Assembly: GCA_013398615.1 (NCBI GenBank)
Contig: VZSR01000479.1
Location: 3,236,740 to 3,300,739 of the forward strand
DNA from: Brachypodius melanocephalos
Taxonomy: Eukaryota; Chordata; Aves; Passeriformes; Pycnonotidae
DNA: 64,000 nucleotides
Direction: 5' to 3'
Of the stretch, positions 27,588 through 40,746 are shown piece after piece. The stretch's first letter is position 1; each line of letters opens with the position of its first letter. Under the pieces are notes generated by a model. The model had not been told where the DNA came from. It saw only the letters and a list, made by a program, of their open reading frames with translations, and ran no database searches. A program made the translations under genes and the position numbers.

Positions 27588-29545
27588 CTACAAAACACAT
27601 TTTGGTCTGGCAAGAATGGTGCCAAAAATGACATACAGAAACCTTTGCTTGTTCCTTATATCAATTCTTCACTTACCAGAAACAACCTGTATGTAGTTAT
27701 TACATTTGAACATCTGAGATCCAGAGGTCCAGGATCTACCTTGCAGAACCCACAGTGCTGTAGGGTGGAGGTCTCAGGGATTAGGAGCAGTCCAGCTATG
27801 GCAGCAGGGACCTGAGGGTAAAATAAATAATCCTGCCCAAAATCTGTGCCATATTACACAAACCAGGGCTCCACCAAGGGCATTTTGCAATGAGAGTCTG
27901 TGATTGTGCCCATCCTCAAAAGGTCCCACATTGTAAGTGGAACTTGTGCAACCTGACTTGGAGGAGGACAGGGAGTCCTAAACTGAGAGTCACTTTTCCA
28001 CATTGATTTGGGATGTTTTCTTAGTAGTTCAGAACTCACAGATCTTTCTGGAGTTAGCATCTACCTGCTAAACAAAGCCAGGAGTACTTCACATCTTTAC
28101 ATGTTATGTTTCATTTAATAACTATTTTAAACACTTTGAGTTACCTTTCAGACCTCCTCAAAAATAGCACTTCTCCAGCAGTTTTTTTTAACACCTCTTG
28201 TTCAGATAGCCTTTGAAAAAAAAAGTCCAACCAACAGAGTTAATAGAAATGTTACAGAATCCTGCTAAATTTGCTTCTGTCTTTAAAAGCTGGGGTTTTA
28301 GTAATACCACGCCAAGAGTTAGTTCTAACTACAGGGGAAAGTGCCCAGTACCTGGACTGTGATGGCCTTTTCCTGTACCTTTTGCCAGAGCCAACATCCC
28401 AGAAGGAAATAAAGACTTGCTGTCTGAAAGGCTTACAGAAACAGTCTTGTGCTTCTTGCTTATGTAAGTACTTGCTGAGATACTTGTGATATAACTATTC
28501 TACTTCCCAAGGCATTAGCTGTTCTGCTGAGCTGATACTGCATTACATTGTGTCATGGAATGTTTCTAAATAATAAAAGCAATATAACTTTGGTAGTCTT
28601 CTCTTGGATATCAGACTGCTCTACAGGGTATTCATTAACATGCAGGAGTGGAGCCTGACTGCTTCCTCAAGCTCCCTTCCTTCGCTGATTTAAATCAGAT
28701 TGTATATGTCTGCAATTCAATGAAGAACTTGCATAAAATTCAATCCCTGTGCTTTATTATTTTTTTTCTCCTGCACCTCAAGGCCCTTGTGAGAAATGCT
28801 TTAATTAAAGAAGCATCACCATGGATTTAGTCTCACTGGTTTAAACTTTAGAGTTGACATTATATTCTTCCCTGCTCTGTAAAGAGAACAAGGGGGAAAA
28901 GTGTTGAGAGGGAGACAAGAAAATATTCTCTCCCTTTGTCAAAAGTGATAGAAGAGATTTGCAGCAAGTATTGCTTTGCACTTTTGCTCCTAAACATCCA
29001 CTTCCATGAAGCATAGCTCGTGTTATTGAAAAGAGCTGCTTTGAGAGTGATGATGTGTGGGTAGATATTTGCCAGTGTTGGGTTAGGACATCTCACACAT
29101 TTCTCTGCCATTTGTATTGGAGCTGTAATTGTGCCCATAAAGTGTTTTTGTTCTATGTAGCCCAAGAAAAAGTCATGGTTTGTGAGACTGATACAATTTA
29201 ACTTTTGTTAAACAGGTTTACCACTCACCAAGCGAGCACAGTACTTCTGCAGTAAATATTTTCCTCTCTGTAGAACATGGCAAGGCTGAATTCTACCCTG
29301 GAATAGCATCAGTGTTCTGAGTGAGTCCTACAAAGCCCCGGAAAGTCACAAGTAGGACTAAAATTAGCATCAGATGTTTCAGTCTTTAACTTCTGCCAGA
29401 GTGCAGTATGAATGCTCTGAAGTGGGGCTGATGATTTTCAGAGACAGATCAGAGGGTTACCCAAAGCTTTTTGGATTTATGCTCTGTTCCAGTCAAGCAC
29501 TCCAGCTGAAGTCCTGGAGCAATGTAATGTCCAACACTGTTTTGA
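27588..29545. other. Gene-free stretch
   Basis: Short frames only (up to 101 codons on the minus strand at 28860-29165) with no recognisable product or repeat. Confidence 0.55.
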
Positions 29546-29573
29546 TTGTCTGTAGGTAACTACCTACAGACAA
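29546..29573. repeat. 28-bp near-perfect palindrome, 13-bp stem
   Basis: TTGTCTGTAGGTA at 29546-29558 is followed by AC and its exact reverse complement at 29561-29573. A 13-bp stem with a 2-base loop is too long to expect by chance in 64 kb. The loop is too short for a microRNA precursor, so a cruciform or a template-switch scar is likelier. Confidence 0.85.
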
Positions 29574-31567
29574 CAAAAAAAGTTTCATTTTTCAGCTTAC
29601 AACTCACTCAGGGCTGATGACACAAACACACATATAAAAGGTGAGATTTTACTCAAACTACTTTATTTATTGATTAGCTTTGGTAGGTTCCTAACTTGAA
29701 CAACAGCCGTAGTCATACCTTGAGAGTCAGAACTAGCAGTGTGATGTTTCTTATAAATGATGCAAAGCTGTATCACCCCTGTGTTGTTTTCAGATCACAG
29801 ACCTCCCTGTTGGACCATCTTCCCTGTATTGCTGGTAATGAGTGCACAGTTCCAACAGGAACTGAAATTTAGTAGATTAATACTTGTGTAACAGTTTTGC
29901 AAAGTATAATCTGTACTCTGTATATATTGCAGGGGCTAGCAGAATTGATGGTGTTCAAAGTTACTGTCACTGCTCAGCTTAAGGTACCTTTTTCGAGGAA
30001 CAATTAAAGCTAAGGCACTTTCCAATTATGCTCAACACGATAAGAATGCAAAAAGAAAAAAGAAGGGAGAAAACCTCACACCCAAACCAAACTGCCCCCC
30101 TTAACCTGTTTTTCTATTTTTTTTTCTAATTAACCATTATATCCTATATCCTAAAACGTTAACTGAAAAATTTTCTTCTGTTATAGCATTGTTTGGACTT
30201 TCATTTGGTATTTTAACAATTTCTTCTTTAAAAATTGTGTGTTTGCAGGTGTATTCTGGGGCAAAGATCACTGTGTTTTCCTATATGATGGAAGAGGCAG
30301 TTTCCTTTCTTGACAGAGTTGCTAGGAGACTTTATCAACTGCTGTTTGTAGATAAATATGAAGTTTCAAACTGAAGCTGGTAGGCATCAGAAAGAAACAG
30401 TCATTTTTTGATACTGTAGGAAATAAATCCTGGAAATGCTAGTCTCTGCTTATCTTGCAGTGAAAAAGTTTGTGGGGTTTTGTCTCCTGGATGCTCCTGG
30501 AGCAGCAAAACAAGTGTACTCACTGAGGCTGCAGTAAATGACAACAGTTATGAGCAATTATCTTGAAATCATTCTCACAGGTCATAGTATTCAGAAAGAT
30601 ACCATATTGCATTTCTTCAAAACTAAGAGCCTCATTAATTATTTATATTTATTTTAACTGGTTTATTAAATGGTTCAGCGGCCAGATTCTGGCAGAACAA
30701 AGGAAATTGAATAGAAATGTAATTATATATTTGTGCTACAGGTTTGGCCGTGCTTCTGCATTTCTAGAGAATTTAATGCCTGCTAAAATCATCCTTCCTG
30801 ATGCATTTGCAAACAGCAGCCACTGTCTTACTGTTCTGAAAGGTCCTATTTGTCATGGTACTGTGAAACATTCCCAAAAAACCCCAAAGTTTTGCTCTCC
30901 AGTCCCCTGCTGGTGTTCCATCAATTCTCAAACTGCTTGGCTATTGTAGACCAATGAGTGTGATACCTATACTCTCTTTTAAAGCTGTATATAGTCAGTA
31001 AATGGCTTTTATAGAAATCAGTGGAAGCTAAAACTGTGCAAATTCTGTCTCTGCTACAAAGGTTTTTCTTTCTTGTGCCCAGTACAAACAGCAGAGTATT
31101 CAGTGTGCAGATCTGATTAACTGCATTGGCTGTTCCAAGCAGGCAGCTCTATTCACATCCAAATCATTCACACAAGACTTCTCAGAACTCAGCCAGGGTT
31201 TGTGTGAACACATTCATTGATCCTTGATAGAGACCACAGTAAAGAACTCTTGTTTGATTAGAAAAAATGATTTTTTCTGGCTTTTGAAAGTCAAAGTGAA
31301 TAGTCTACAGTAAGGATGACTTTGCAACCTACCAACTTAAAATGGTGAAAACTTCCAAGTTTTTATAGAAATTCATTAATTGGAGGTATTTATATGACAG
31401 AAGACTTTAGGAATAATTGTTGGGTTTTAAAAATCTGCTTTTCTTCCTACATCTTCCAGACTTTACCCATTTTCCAGAGCTGAATCTCCTTCAGAGTCCT
31501 CTCTTTTTCATTTCCCTCAATCAATCTAAAAATAGAATATAATGTCTCCAGGATTTTTTGAGAGGAT
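29574..31567. other. Gene-free AT-rich stretch
   Basis: The 128-codon frame at 30563-30949 has no recognisable domain. No repeat identified. Confidence 0.55.
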
Positions 31568-31680
31568 GGGGCAGCTTGTGGGGTTTGGTGGGGTTTTTTT
31601 TGGGGGGGGTGAGGCAGAGACTGGGGGTTTTGTTTGTTGATATTTTTTGGTTTGGTTTGGTTGGGTTTTGGGGTTTTTTC
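31568..31680 (+). repeat. G/T-rich block with quadruplex potential
   Basis: G tracts at 31568-31571, 31580-31583, 31590-31593 and 31602-31609 are separated by loops of 8, 6 and 8 bases. A (GGTTT)n-like stretch follows at about 31649-31680. The block directly precedes a CR1 3' end. The complementary strand gives the proline/threonine-rich frame 31526-31801, which is not a gene. Confidence 0.75.
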
Positions 31681-31696
31681 CGCAGACTAACTCTGC

Positions 31697-31831
31697 CTTC
31701 TTCAGGAAGAGTTTAGACATTGCTCTCAAGCACATGCTGTGATTCTTGGGGGTGTCCAGTACAGGGATAAAAGTTGGACTTTGATGATCCCTGTGGGTCA
31801 CGTCAGGATATTCTGTTGTTCTGTGGTTCTT
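31697..31831 (+). mobile_element. CR1 LINE 3' end, sense orientation
   Basis: The stretch matches the 3' untranslated end of avian CR1. It reads 'agagtttagacattgctctcaa', then a section near 31785 resembling 'ttggactttgatgatccctgtgggtc', then 'ggatattctg' followed by degenerate 8-base terminal repeats (ATTCTGTT, GTTCTGTG, GTTCTT). Only about 135 bp remain, so it is strongly 5'-truncated, as is usual for CR1, and it has no coding content. Confidence 0.88.
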
Positions 31832-34105
31832 ATTCAGGAAAAAAAACCCAAAAAAGTGAGAGAGGTTTGTTCAGCTTTTCACACTGTAAAATGTATCTGT
31901 TGGGGTTTTTTCTTCTTTTAAATACAATATTGTTAATATAATTCTGCCTAGTTAATGTCAGGGAGCAGAAGCTTGTTTGGTTATTATAGCATTAACTGGT
32001 TCCCACTGTTAACAATTAAATTCCTCAGGACTCTGAGCAGACATTAACAAGTTAATGTGGGAGGCCAACAGTCCCCGAGGTATTTGCTTCCACCCACCAG
32101 CTTTGGACAGAAAACTCCAGTGTAATATCATAAAGAAAAGTAAAAAAGCAAGCAAGCTGCTGTCAGTGTAACATTCCTGCTGAAGCCCCCGTGCTCAGTG
32201 ATCCTCCTCTGGAATGCTGACACACGGGAGAGCACAGCCAGTCCCTCAGTGGGGCCCCCAGCAGCCACCCAGACCAAACCTCCCCTTCCATCTCATCATT
32301 CTGGGCCAAGAACCACGGGGAAGAAACTGTAAAGCATCATCTGAGTGTGTCTGCAAGGGAATGGGGAATTCCAGGTTGTGATTTGTTTATAGTGACAAAT
32401 AAGGGCTTTAGTCCATTTAGCATCTTTCCTTTGCTTGATAGCTGATAGCTATAAAAGAGGTTAAAGATATCAAATTTCTCAACTCCTTCTTTCTCCCTTC
32501 CTAGACACAACACACCACTTTATAAGCAAGAGGAAAAATTGCAAAGTATCCTAAGCTTCATCTTTAGCTCAACTGTTTCTTCCAAGCCTCTCAGGCAAAA
32601 AAAGAAATTCTCTTTTTCTTATATCTTAACAGCTAAGGAAGCTCTCTTCAGTTCCACTCTGCTTTCACATTCTAATAAACTAAATGAATCAGAAATAACT
32701 TGTGACTGAACCAAGTTTGCCTGCCCTTGCTAATTGTGGATCCAGCTTTCCCTTCAAACAGGATCTTTCCTTCCCAAGTGCATGCTCCAAGGAGGTAAGA
32801 AATTACATTTGTTACAACCTTATTTCTGTTTGTCCTGGTATTAAACTGTGGAAGGCTGGGACTGTAAAATATGTGGATTGTTCCATGTCTAGAAAAGGGC
32901 TTCCTTTCTTTTCAGGGTTCTTCAGTTGTCTTCTTTCTAGCTCCTCCAGCTTGAACTGAAGAGTTGAAAATGGAGCTTTATTTCACATTTTGCAAAATGT
33001 TCTGGGCTTCCTTTTACTGAAACTCGGTGCAGCTCCCTAATTAAAAGTTTGCAAAAATCTAAGAAACAATAAATCTTTATCCCAGCAGGAACTGCACTAA
33101 TGTTCTCAGTGATGAAAGGCAAACAAGATAGTGTGTCGCAGCAGCATGCCTCTTTCTATAGGGACAGATATTTCACCATCTTTTTAAGAGTAAAGTTTTA
33201 TGGAACAAGTATAAATATATTTGTTTAGAAAAGGGAAATAGTGGTTTTTTAAATTTATTTATTAAGGTAAATATTGCATATTGCTTAAAAAATTTTGACA
33301 TGTCAGAATCAGTGATGGTGTCCCTCCTCCAAGCAAATTACTGTCACAGAACATGAGGATTTGACTTAGTTCACAAAGATAGAAATTTTAAATCAAAATT
33401 TAAAATAGGCTGCAGTGGTAAACATATTGTTTGGGATTTTTAAAATTAAAATATTACTAACACTTCCTCCCCAGACATGTAAGTATTTGGACTCATGTCA
33501 TAAAATAAGAAGCCTTGAGGAAGACCTTAGTCATTCCTTTCAAATCCAGATTAAGTACTTCAGTTTCAAGAAGCCTGCATTTGTTTGTAGGTAAAGCGGG
33601 AAGCTGGTTTTTATTAATGTTATTATTTAATTCACAGGAGTCAGTATTCAATCAGTTCCCCAAAAATATATTCTCTGGATCAATTCTACCATCTAAAAAA
33701 TAAAATCATATCCAAACACTTTCATATGCAGTCATATTTTTGTGTTAAATATAAGCTTCAGTATTCCAACTAAACTTCCTTCATTATTTTAAGCTTCCAA
33801 GTTTTTCAACTTGTCTATAGCCCAATTTTAATCAACTTATGACTTAAAAGAAGCAGCTCAAACCATGCTTGCTGTTTTCACGCCTTGAAGTGTTCAAACA
33901 CAGTGAAACTCTAGAGCTGTGAGGATCCCACTGTCCCCAAATCCTTCCCAGGCTGCAGTTGGGTGGCTGCTGCCATTTGTGCCATGAACTGCTGGTTTCC
34001 AGCACCTGTGCTACCCCAGGCTGGGTGCCTGTCAGGAGGCAAAGGCCACGTCTGTAAATGCTAAATGTATTTTAGGATTTTCCTGGTGGGTAACCAGACC
34101 TCACC
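31832..34105. other. Gene-free stretch with a GC-richer patch
   Basis: About 32160-32350 is richer in G and C but CpG-poor, and no exon or repeat is recognised there. The rest is AT-rich with short chance frames. Confidence 0.55.
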
Positions 34106-34500
34106 TGTTGGAATTCTTGAAATTCAGATTTTAAGATTTTAGTGTATAGTAATGGGTGTGAAGTGATATGGAGGATTTGAGGTGTTGTCTAAGTCCTTCT
34201 TCTTCACCTTCTTCCTTCTTCTTCATGAGTTTGGGTGGTTTTCTGTTCTTGGATGAAAAATGTCCGCATTGTAGGCCTTGGGTGGTCCTTATTGGGTCAG
34301 AAATATAAATAATAGAGGTGTCACCTCATTATTGGATAATTATCACTTAAATAACCTTGGAAAGAATTAGAGGCACCCCATTTTACCTCATTTCTCTAAC
34401 TTGTTAGTTAGAGCTCACAGCTCATGAGTCTGTAAATTGATAAAATATAATAAACATTCGAGTCTGAATATGAAACCTACGTTTCCCGTGTATTAATCCC
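34106..34500 (+). mobile_element. LTR of an ERVL-type avian endogenous retrovirus
   Basis: The segment starts with TGTTGGAATTCTTG and carries a CTTCTTCTTCACCTTC-like pyrimidine stretch, a TATA box (TATAAA, 34304-34309) and a polyadenylation signal (AATAAA, 34449-34454). From memory it resembles the TguLTR5 family described in zebra finch. The 5' end is clear. The 3' end is uncertain and could lie anywhere from about 34490 to 34590. A TGGTGCAGTGACC stretch at about 34550 might be the start of an internal primer-binding region, but this is unproven. I found no target-site duplication matching the 5' flank. No retroviral coding sequence follows, so it is probably a solo LTR or a truncated copy. 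Confidence 0.7.
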
Positions 34501-34589
34501 AACCTTGGCAAGGAAAAAAGGAAGCCAGAACCTTCACAGCCACCAAAGCTGGTGCAGTGACCAGGTGTCCCAAGGTGGGGCGCTGGACA

Positions 34590-37500
34590 TGTGAGTGCCT
34601 GGAGCAAGGCTGTTGTTAGCACAGCACTGTGTGTGCCTGGCACAGTGTGCTGGGGGGCTGTGCCAAAGGAATGCAGGATCCCTGCTGCTCAGGTGTGTGC
34701 AGAAATACAGCAAATCAGTCTCTAGCCACTTTGGCAAATGTCAAAATACGCTCCTTGGGCTGAGGTCCTCCCAGCTCCCATGGCTGTCCAACAATATCTG
34801 AGAAAATTTTCAAGAACATTAAGAATAGTCAGGGAAATTGAGACAAAAAACACTGTGTATTCCCTCCTATGGTAACAATTGTTTCTCTTAAGTTCACTTT
34901 TTCTTGTTCTCATTTTTCATAGATCTGATCCTTACCATGTTTTGGAAATTACGAGGAAGGTACCTGGATCCCACTGTTAACCACAGAGCTAAATGCTTTC
35001 CATTCTCACTATTGTAGAAGAAAAAAAAAAAAAAAACCCACCCTTTAACTCTTTCCATCTTTTTGATGTCAGGCAACCCTGGAAATGATAAAAATTTCCC
35101 TTTGCCCCTTTAGTGCGTGCATAAAGACTGAGTGTTTGGAAGGCCACTATGCTCATGGAATTCCCCATGGAGCAGATGAACAATCCTCTCATTTTATGGT
35201 GGTGACACCTGAGGCACCTGGCATGTGCAGCTGTCCAGCTGGGTGGTGGCCTCAGACCAAAGCATGTGCTGCAGTCATTTGAGCCCTATTCAAGCAACTA
35301 GAGCTTGATATCTTTAAAAGTTATGACAGGATGGTTCCCTATGCATAGAAGTACTTAAGGAAAATGTGTAGTGATTCTCTCTATCCATGCCAGAAAGGAT
35401 CTGTTTTATCACTCATTTCTGGTGTGTTAGCAGTTATCTCAAAGGTTTGCATATCTTGCATTATATACTGTATAACTGGCTAGCACCTAGAATTGATTTT
35501 GGAAAATCCTTCTGTAGATTTCTTGATAAAGTGAGGATTAAATGGGAAGTGCTTTAGTTTGGTTTGGCTTTTTTTTTTTTTTTTTTTTTTTATGGGGTGT
35601 TGTTCATAAATTCCAGTTTTATCACCCAGAGTTATCACCCAGAGTACATTCATACGGGTTTCAGGACATATCTAGCTTTCAGCTTAGTGGTTTTAACTCT
35701 GCCCTTCTGCATTCAATTGGAATTGACTAAATGGATTAAGAAAAAAAAATTCTTTACCTTAAAACCAGCTTAAGGCCAAGGAATGAAGATCCCCAATTCT
35801 GCTGGTTACCCCTGACACACTTGCTTGCCTTTAGCATTTCAACTATTTAAGACGAAAATCCTAACAGGTAAGAAGCAGAAACAGTTTGCTCACTATTCAT
35901 AGATTAGAAGCTTGATTTTCAAATTGCAGATATATAAGTTGTAACCTCCAGAATGGTTAAGAAAGCACATTCTATAGAGGCTTCTAAGCCTCTAAGCAGT
36001 TACAAATTCCCTGAACCGATTCTGATAACAAAAATCATTTCCTGTTAGTAGTGATGTCCACTGACCACATTTCACCTTGGCTTCTTACTGCAGACTGTAG
36101 CAAAAAGCACATTTTTAATAAATTCCAGTAAACCAGAGGCAAACAAAAGTATAATTTAGTCTATTCTCAAACAGTCTCTCTCTTCATTTATGTGTCTCTG
36201 ATGCTGGTACACAACAAGCTACATGTCAATAATTTTTCTCCAGTATTACTTTTGACAAATAAGGAAAGATATTAATAGAAATTTGTTGGGGCAAAGATAT
36301 TGGGCTGAGAGTAATAGGAAACGGCCAGACCTATTTTTTGTTCAGCTTTTGTACAAGAAGTTGCTTTTCTAACAAAAACACTGAGCTTATGCACAAAGGT
36401 ATAGCAGAGGGAAGAATGATAATACAGATCACAGATATTACAGCTTGTAGGTGCTGTAATCTAGTATTTAAGACATTGGGGGGGAGGTTCAGTCCCTGTT
36501 TCATGCTGAAATGAGAATTCAACATTGCTGTAGTTTTCATAGGTAAACTTGCTTCTTCAGAGCTCATCTGGTTTAGAAATGCTCATTAGTTGCTAATATT
36601 CAGCTGAATATGCAGATGTCCATGAATGCTGTATTTGCACACACCCCCAAACATTTGGCTGTGTTTGGAAGGAGGTTTTGGTGTAGGACAAACATGCATT
36701 TCATGATTGCAACTGAGAAGTGCTACTTCATGACTTAACAAAGAAAAGCTCTGAGCCCTGGTGTTTGCCCAGCAGTGCAGAGGAGTGCTTTGTTAAAATG
36801 CCTGATAGAAAAGTACAATATGTTCCTCTGAGCTGTCCCAGCAGTCTGGGCAGTCTGCTCAAGTAGCAGCCAGAGTCTCTGAAACACACTGTAGTAATTA
36901 TTTCTTTCAACAATACCAAGAATATATACCACTTATCAGTATTTCCCCTTTCCTGAAAACTGGTTCCAGGATATTTAAAGCTGCATTTTCAGAATTTTAA
37001 ATTATATTGTATTTAAACTATATTGTGAGTGATCAGCACCTTTTGTTGGTGACAGAGGAGAAGATTTCTGAGCACTATTGGGGGACTCAAATAAGAGTTA
37101 TCTATTACAGATAAGACAAAATTCCTTTCCCTATTCTGTTGTTTATGCACATTTCTTTAGCTTCTGAAGCACAAACTTTGGTGCAAGTTGGTTTACTGAG
37201 AATTTACCTTTAACATGTGTCTAATTAAGACTATTTTGTTCAAGTTTCAATTCCTCTATCTTTCTGATGGTTATGATGAAAAATAAGGGATTTTTCAGAA
37301 ATTAACTTCCTGTTGTGATCTACTTGGCATGGGCCAGAAAACCAAGATATCACAGACTTTTTCAGTCAATGAAAAGTCAGGTGATTAAAATTCATTTAAG
37401 GAAAAACACAGAAACAAATTTGCAAGGCAGGAAACCAAAACGTGGCTGTGTTTAGACAGTATAAAATTATGGTTTGAGGGCCTTCCACCCTGAATCAAAA

Positions 37501-40500
37501 ATGCTGTAGCCACACGATGCAAAGCCCAGTCTGGTGTGAGTGTGTTCTTCTCATTTAGATTTATTCAGGAATTGTGATAGGTTTATTTCATAGTGGCTAA
37601 CAGTGCCAAATTTTATATTCTCTGCCATTAGCATGAACTCTTCACTGAGTATTCCATTCAACTTTACAGAAATCACTCTAAAATTCTGTCAATTTTTAGA
37701 GAATAATGCATTTTTATGTTTCTTAAGTTCTTTGGATAGAACTGTATGGTAAGAATATAATTATCTATGAAATATTACAGTTTCAGCCTCTAAGCTATAT
37801 AACATTCTGTTAAATTCCTTAAAGCCAAAGAAGTCCTTAAAGGCTCAGTGGAATGATTTCTGACTTAAAGCTCTTTGAAAAGTAACAGAATATAGCATAG
37901 CAGCTTTAGAGGAATAAACTCCTCCAGGTTTGCTTCACATGAGAGTTTTGTGCTCTAAGGCTTCTTTGGCTGTAATTGATTTTTTAAAAAACTGTTGGAA
38001 AAATAAATGAGAAAAATAAACAAAACCAACACCAAAATATCTGTTATAACAATAAATTATCTCCACATCACTGATATGAAGATGAATATAAATAGTGTGC
38101 AGCTTTCTATCATGCCTGCTTAAGTCAGGTTGATATAATTCTGTTTGCTTCCTTGGACCCTGTAGCTGCATTCAGTTCTGGTGCAGTGCCAGTGAAACGG
38201 ACTCTTGGGGTTAATTTGGACAAAATAGTTTGACCTTAAAGAGATTTCTAGACAGCAGCATTTCACCTTCACTATCTGCCTTGGAAAAGAGTGCTTGAGT
38301 TCTAAATGACACTTGGAAATTGGTCCTTTTGCTCACCCCCTTATTATCTAAGTAATTGCTGCATATCATAAATTGATTGATAGTCACTGGGTTTAATCTA
38401 CCTGAGACTTCATGAGACTTTGAAGATCTTGCATGTCATTTAAATACAGAAAGCTTCTTTCTGTAGTTCTATTTCTTTAGGGTAGTTTTTCGTGTTTATC
38501 TGGAGTGTTATTTCAGGGGTGAGTGATTTCTCCTTCTAACCTGCTTTGGTGCCTACATTTATATCAATATGTTTGTTACTGAGCAGTCATGTCTCTGAAT
38601 GTGAAAGCTTTGTTGTCAATGACTTGCTGCTCTGAGAGAGTTCCAATTTGTTTCCATTACAGATGAAGGCACAGCCAAATAGGAATTTGGTTTTCTGTTT
38701 GCATACGCTGTGTGGGTACAGGAGTGACAAAGTCTGAAGGAAAATGTAAGGGCTTGGCTGCAAACAGTGACAGACAGAACTTTTCCCAGTGTGTGTGTGT
38801 GTGTAGCCTCTGTTTGCTGAGCTCTTAGGGATGGAGCCTCACAGTGGTTTTCATGATCGTTTGACCCTTACAGTGCCCCCAGTCTGTGAGACTGAGAAAA
38901 TGAACACATTCAACCATCATCCTGTGTCTGACCTGAACTGAATCACTGACCCCTGCTTATCTCAAGAATGGATTTTATAGATGTTATTTGTTTGATTTTA
39001 AGCAATTGTAAAAGCAGGAAAACCAGTAACTGAGAAGTGTTGAAAGACAGTCAAACCTACCCTAATGATTTTCTGAAACTTGTAATACAACATCTGTAAA
39101 TCTCAGGGTTTTAAATGCGTGGGTCTAAAAGCAAAAAAAAAAAATATATTCTTCTTTGCCCTTATTAACCCTAATGATTAGCTGGAAAAGTTACTGAGAT
39201 AATTTGAGCATGTTGATATATCAATTTCAGGTAGTCAGTGTGAATTCCAGGTTTTCAGAGTTAACTTTTGAGTATTACTTTCAAAGCATTTAAAAACAAG
39301 TATATTTGGTAATGATGTTTTTCTGTCTTAATGGAGTTCAAAATCTCTGTAGTTCATCCCTTCAAACTCCCAGGCTAACTAACACTTTCATTGCCATGTA
39401 ATTGAGCTGCAGCTTGAAAGAAAAGGCAAAACCAAGGAGCTGTACTCCTCTGAGGGACATACTTCCTAATGATATTATGCTTAAAATCACATCTTGATGC
39501 TGAAACCCACTCAAAAAAGTTAGAATCCAAGTGTTTTCAACTCTCAGATTTTCACTAGACTTTGTTTTCTTTCAGGGAGTATCTCCTCTGATTGTAGAAT
39601 CCCCCACATAAAACATGGTTACTGCTTTTTGAATGCCACCAATTCAGGAACCATGTGCATAGGACACACATTATTATACATCCAGATGTGAAATTGTAAA
39701 TTTATTCTGCCAGGACTATGCCCCTAGCCTGATCTTGCTGACTTTCTTTGCATCTGTGATTCTCCCACACACTTCTTTTCACTCAGTCTCTGATCAGGTC
39801 CGTGTTTTCAGAGCTATGAAGATTTTATTCTTACATTTGACAAGTCTCCAAAGAGGAGACTTGTCTATTACTATTAGAGGAGTACATTACATGTACGTTA
39901 TTCTAAGAGGAGACAAGAAGCTGGGCTGATGGACTTTTTCCAAAACTTTGCTTTACTTGAACTAGTCATTTGTTCACTTTTCAGCTTCCTCTAAAATGAG
40001 GATGGTGTTTGTTAACATCGCTAAGAATTTTTAAGCTCTACATGTGCTATTTCTACAAAGAACTCACAGCACATAGAAATTGTATCTTAATGCTAGAAAT
40101 TGCCTTCTGTCCAGATTTTAGCACAATATGATTCTTTGATTGATCTACAGTAGTGTAATTTTTTGGATGGATAGAGATAGTTGAATGGAAACGCTTTCAG
40201 GAAGATGAGAGCTACCTTTGCTGCCACCAATTACCCATTAAAGGGGGAAAACCAGTAACCAAGGCAAATCCAGAAGGCAGTTTATTTACTTTTATTTAGG
40301 ATTAGTCAGGATTATTTACTTTTATTCTGATTAGTTTGTGAAAGATATTTTTGGTTTGGGGTTGGATTTTTTTTTTAATTGTAGGTATGTTTGTTGGTTT
40401 TTTTGGGCTCAGGTTTTTTTTCAAAAATGTGAAGTAACACTCTATTTTCTTCAACTGCTGTTTTAGAAGTATTGGATGGAAATTTGCTTGCCCTCTGCTC

Positions 40501-40602
40501 CTTCAGGCACAAATTGCTTCTTGTCAAACCAGACATTTGCAGAGAGTCTTGGAGAATTGTTTCTCAGGCCAACTTACTCTTTGTGCTCTTCTATGTTTGC
40601 AG
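34590..40602. other. Gene-free stretch with several small repeats
   Basis: Contains A16 at 35021-35036, T23 at 35569-35591, a perfect 13-bp tandem duplication (TTATCACCCAGAG) at 35619-35644, a short (TG)n at about 38791-38806, a perfect hairpin at 39839-39865, and two copies of TTATTTACTTTTATT spaced 30 bp apart at 40282-40326. No coding sequence is supported. Confidence 0.6.
39839..39865. repeat. Hairpin, 11-bp stem and 5-base loop
   Basis: GACAAGTCTCC at 39839-39849 pairs exactly with 39855-39865 around the loop AAAGA. A related GAGGAGACAAG sequence recurs at about 39908. It could be a small structured element or a chance palindrome. Confidence 0.7.
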
Positions 40603-40746
40603 AATGAAAAGATGATGTTTGACAGCATTGGCAATTCTGTTACGGGGATGATGAATTCTCCTCAGCAGCCATCAGTGAAAATTGATGTAAATCAACTCCT
40701 TGAAGGAGGCAGAGCAGTTAATTTCAGGAAGTGCAAAGTTAAATGA
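40603..40746 (+). CDS. Possible terminal coding exon, product unknown
   Basis: A strong-looking 3' splice site (a long pyrimidine-rich stretch ending TTTGCAG at 40602) is followed by 47 codons and a TGA stop. The translation begins NEKMMFDSIGNSV and later contains KIDVNQLLEGG. It is low in the leucine and phenylalanine runs that mark chance frames here, and has no obvious transmembrane or coiled-coil segment. The frame is also open upstream to 40537, but that part reads like intron. No canonical AATAAA follows within a few hundred bases. I do not recognise the protein. It could be the last exon of a plus-strand gene whose other exons lie to the left, an old retrocopy fragment, or chance. Confidence 0.3.
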   Translation, partial: NEKMMFDSIGNSVTGMMNSPQQPSVKIDVNQLLEGGRAVNFRKCKVK

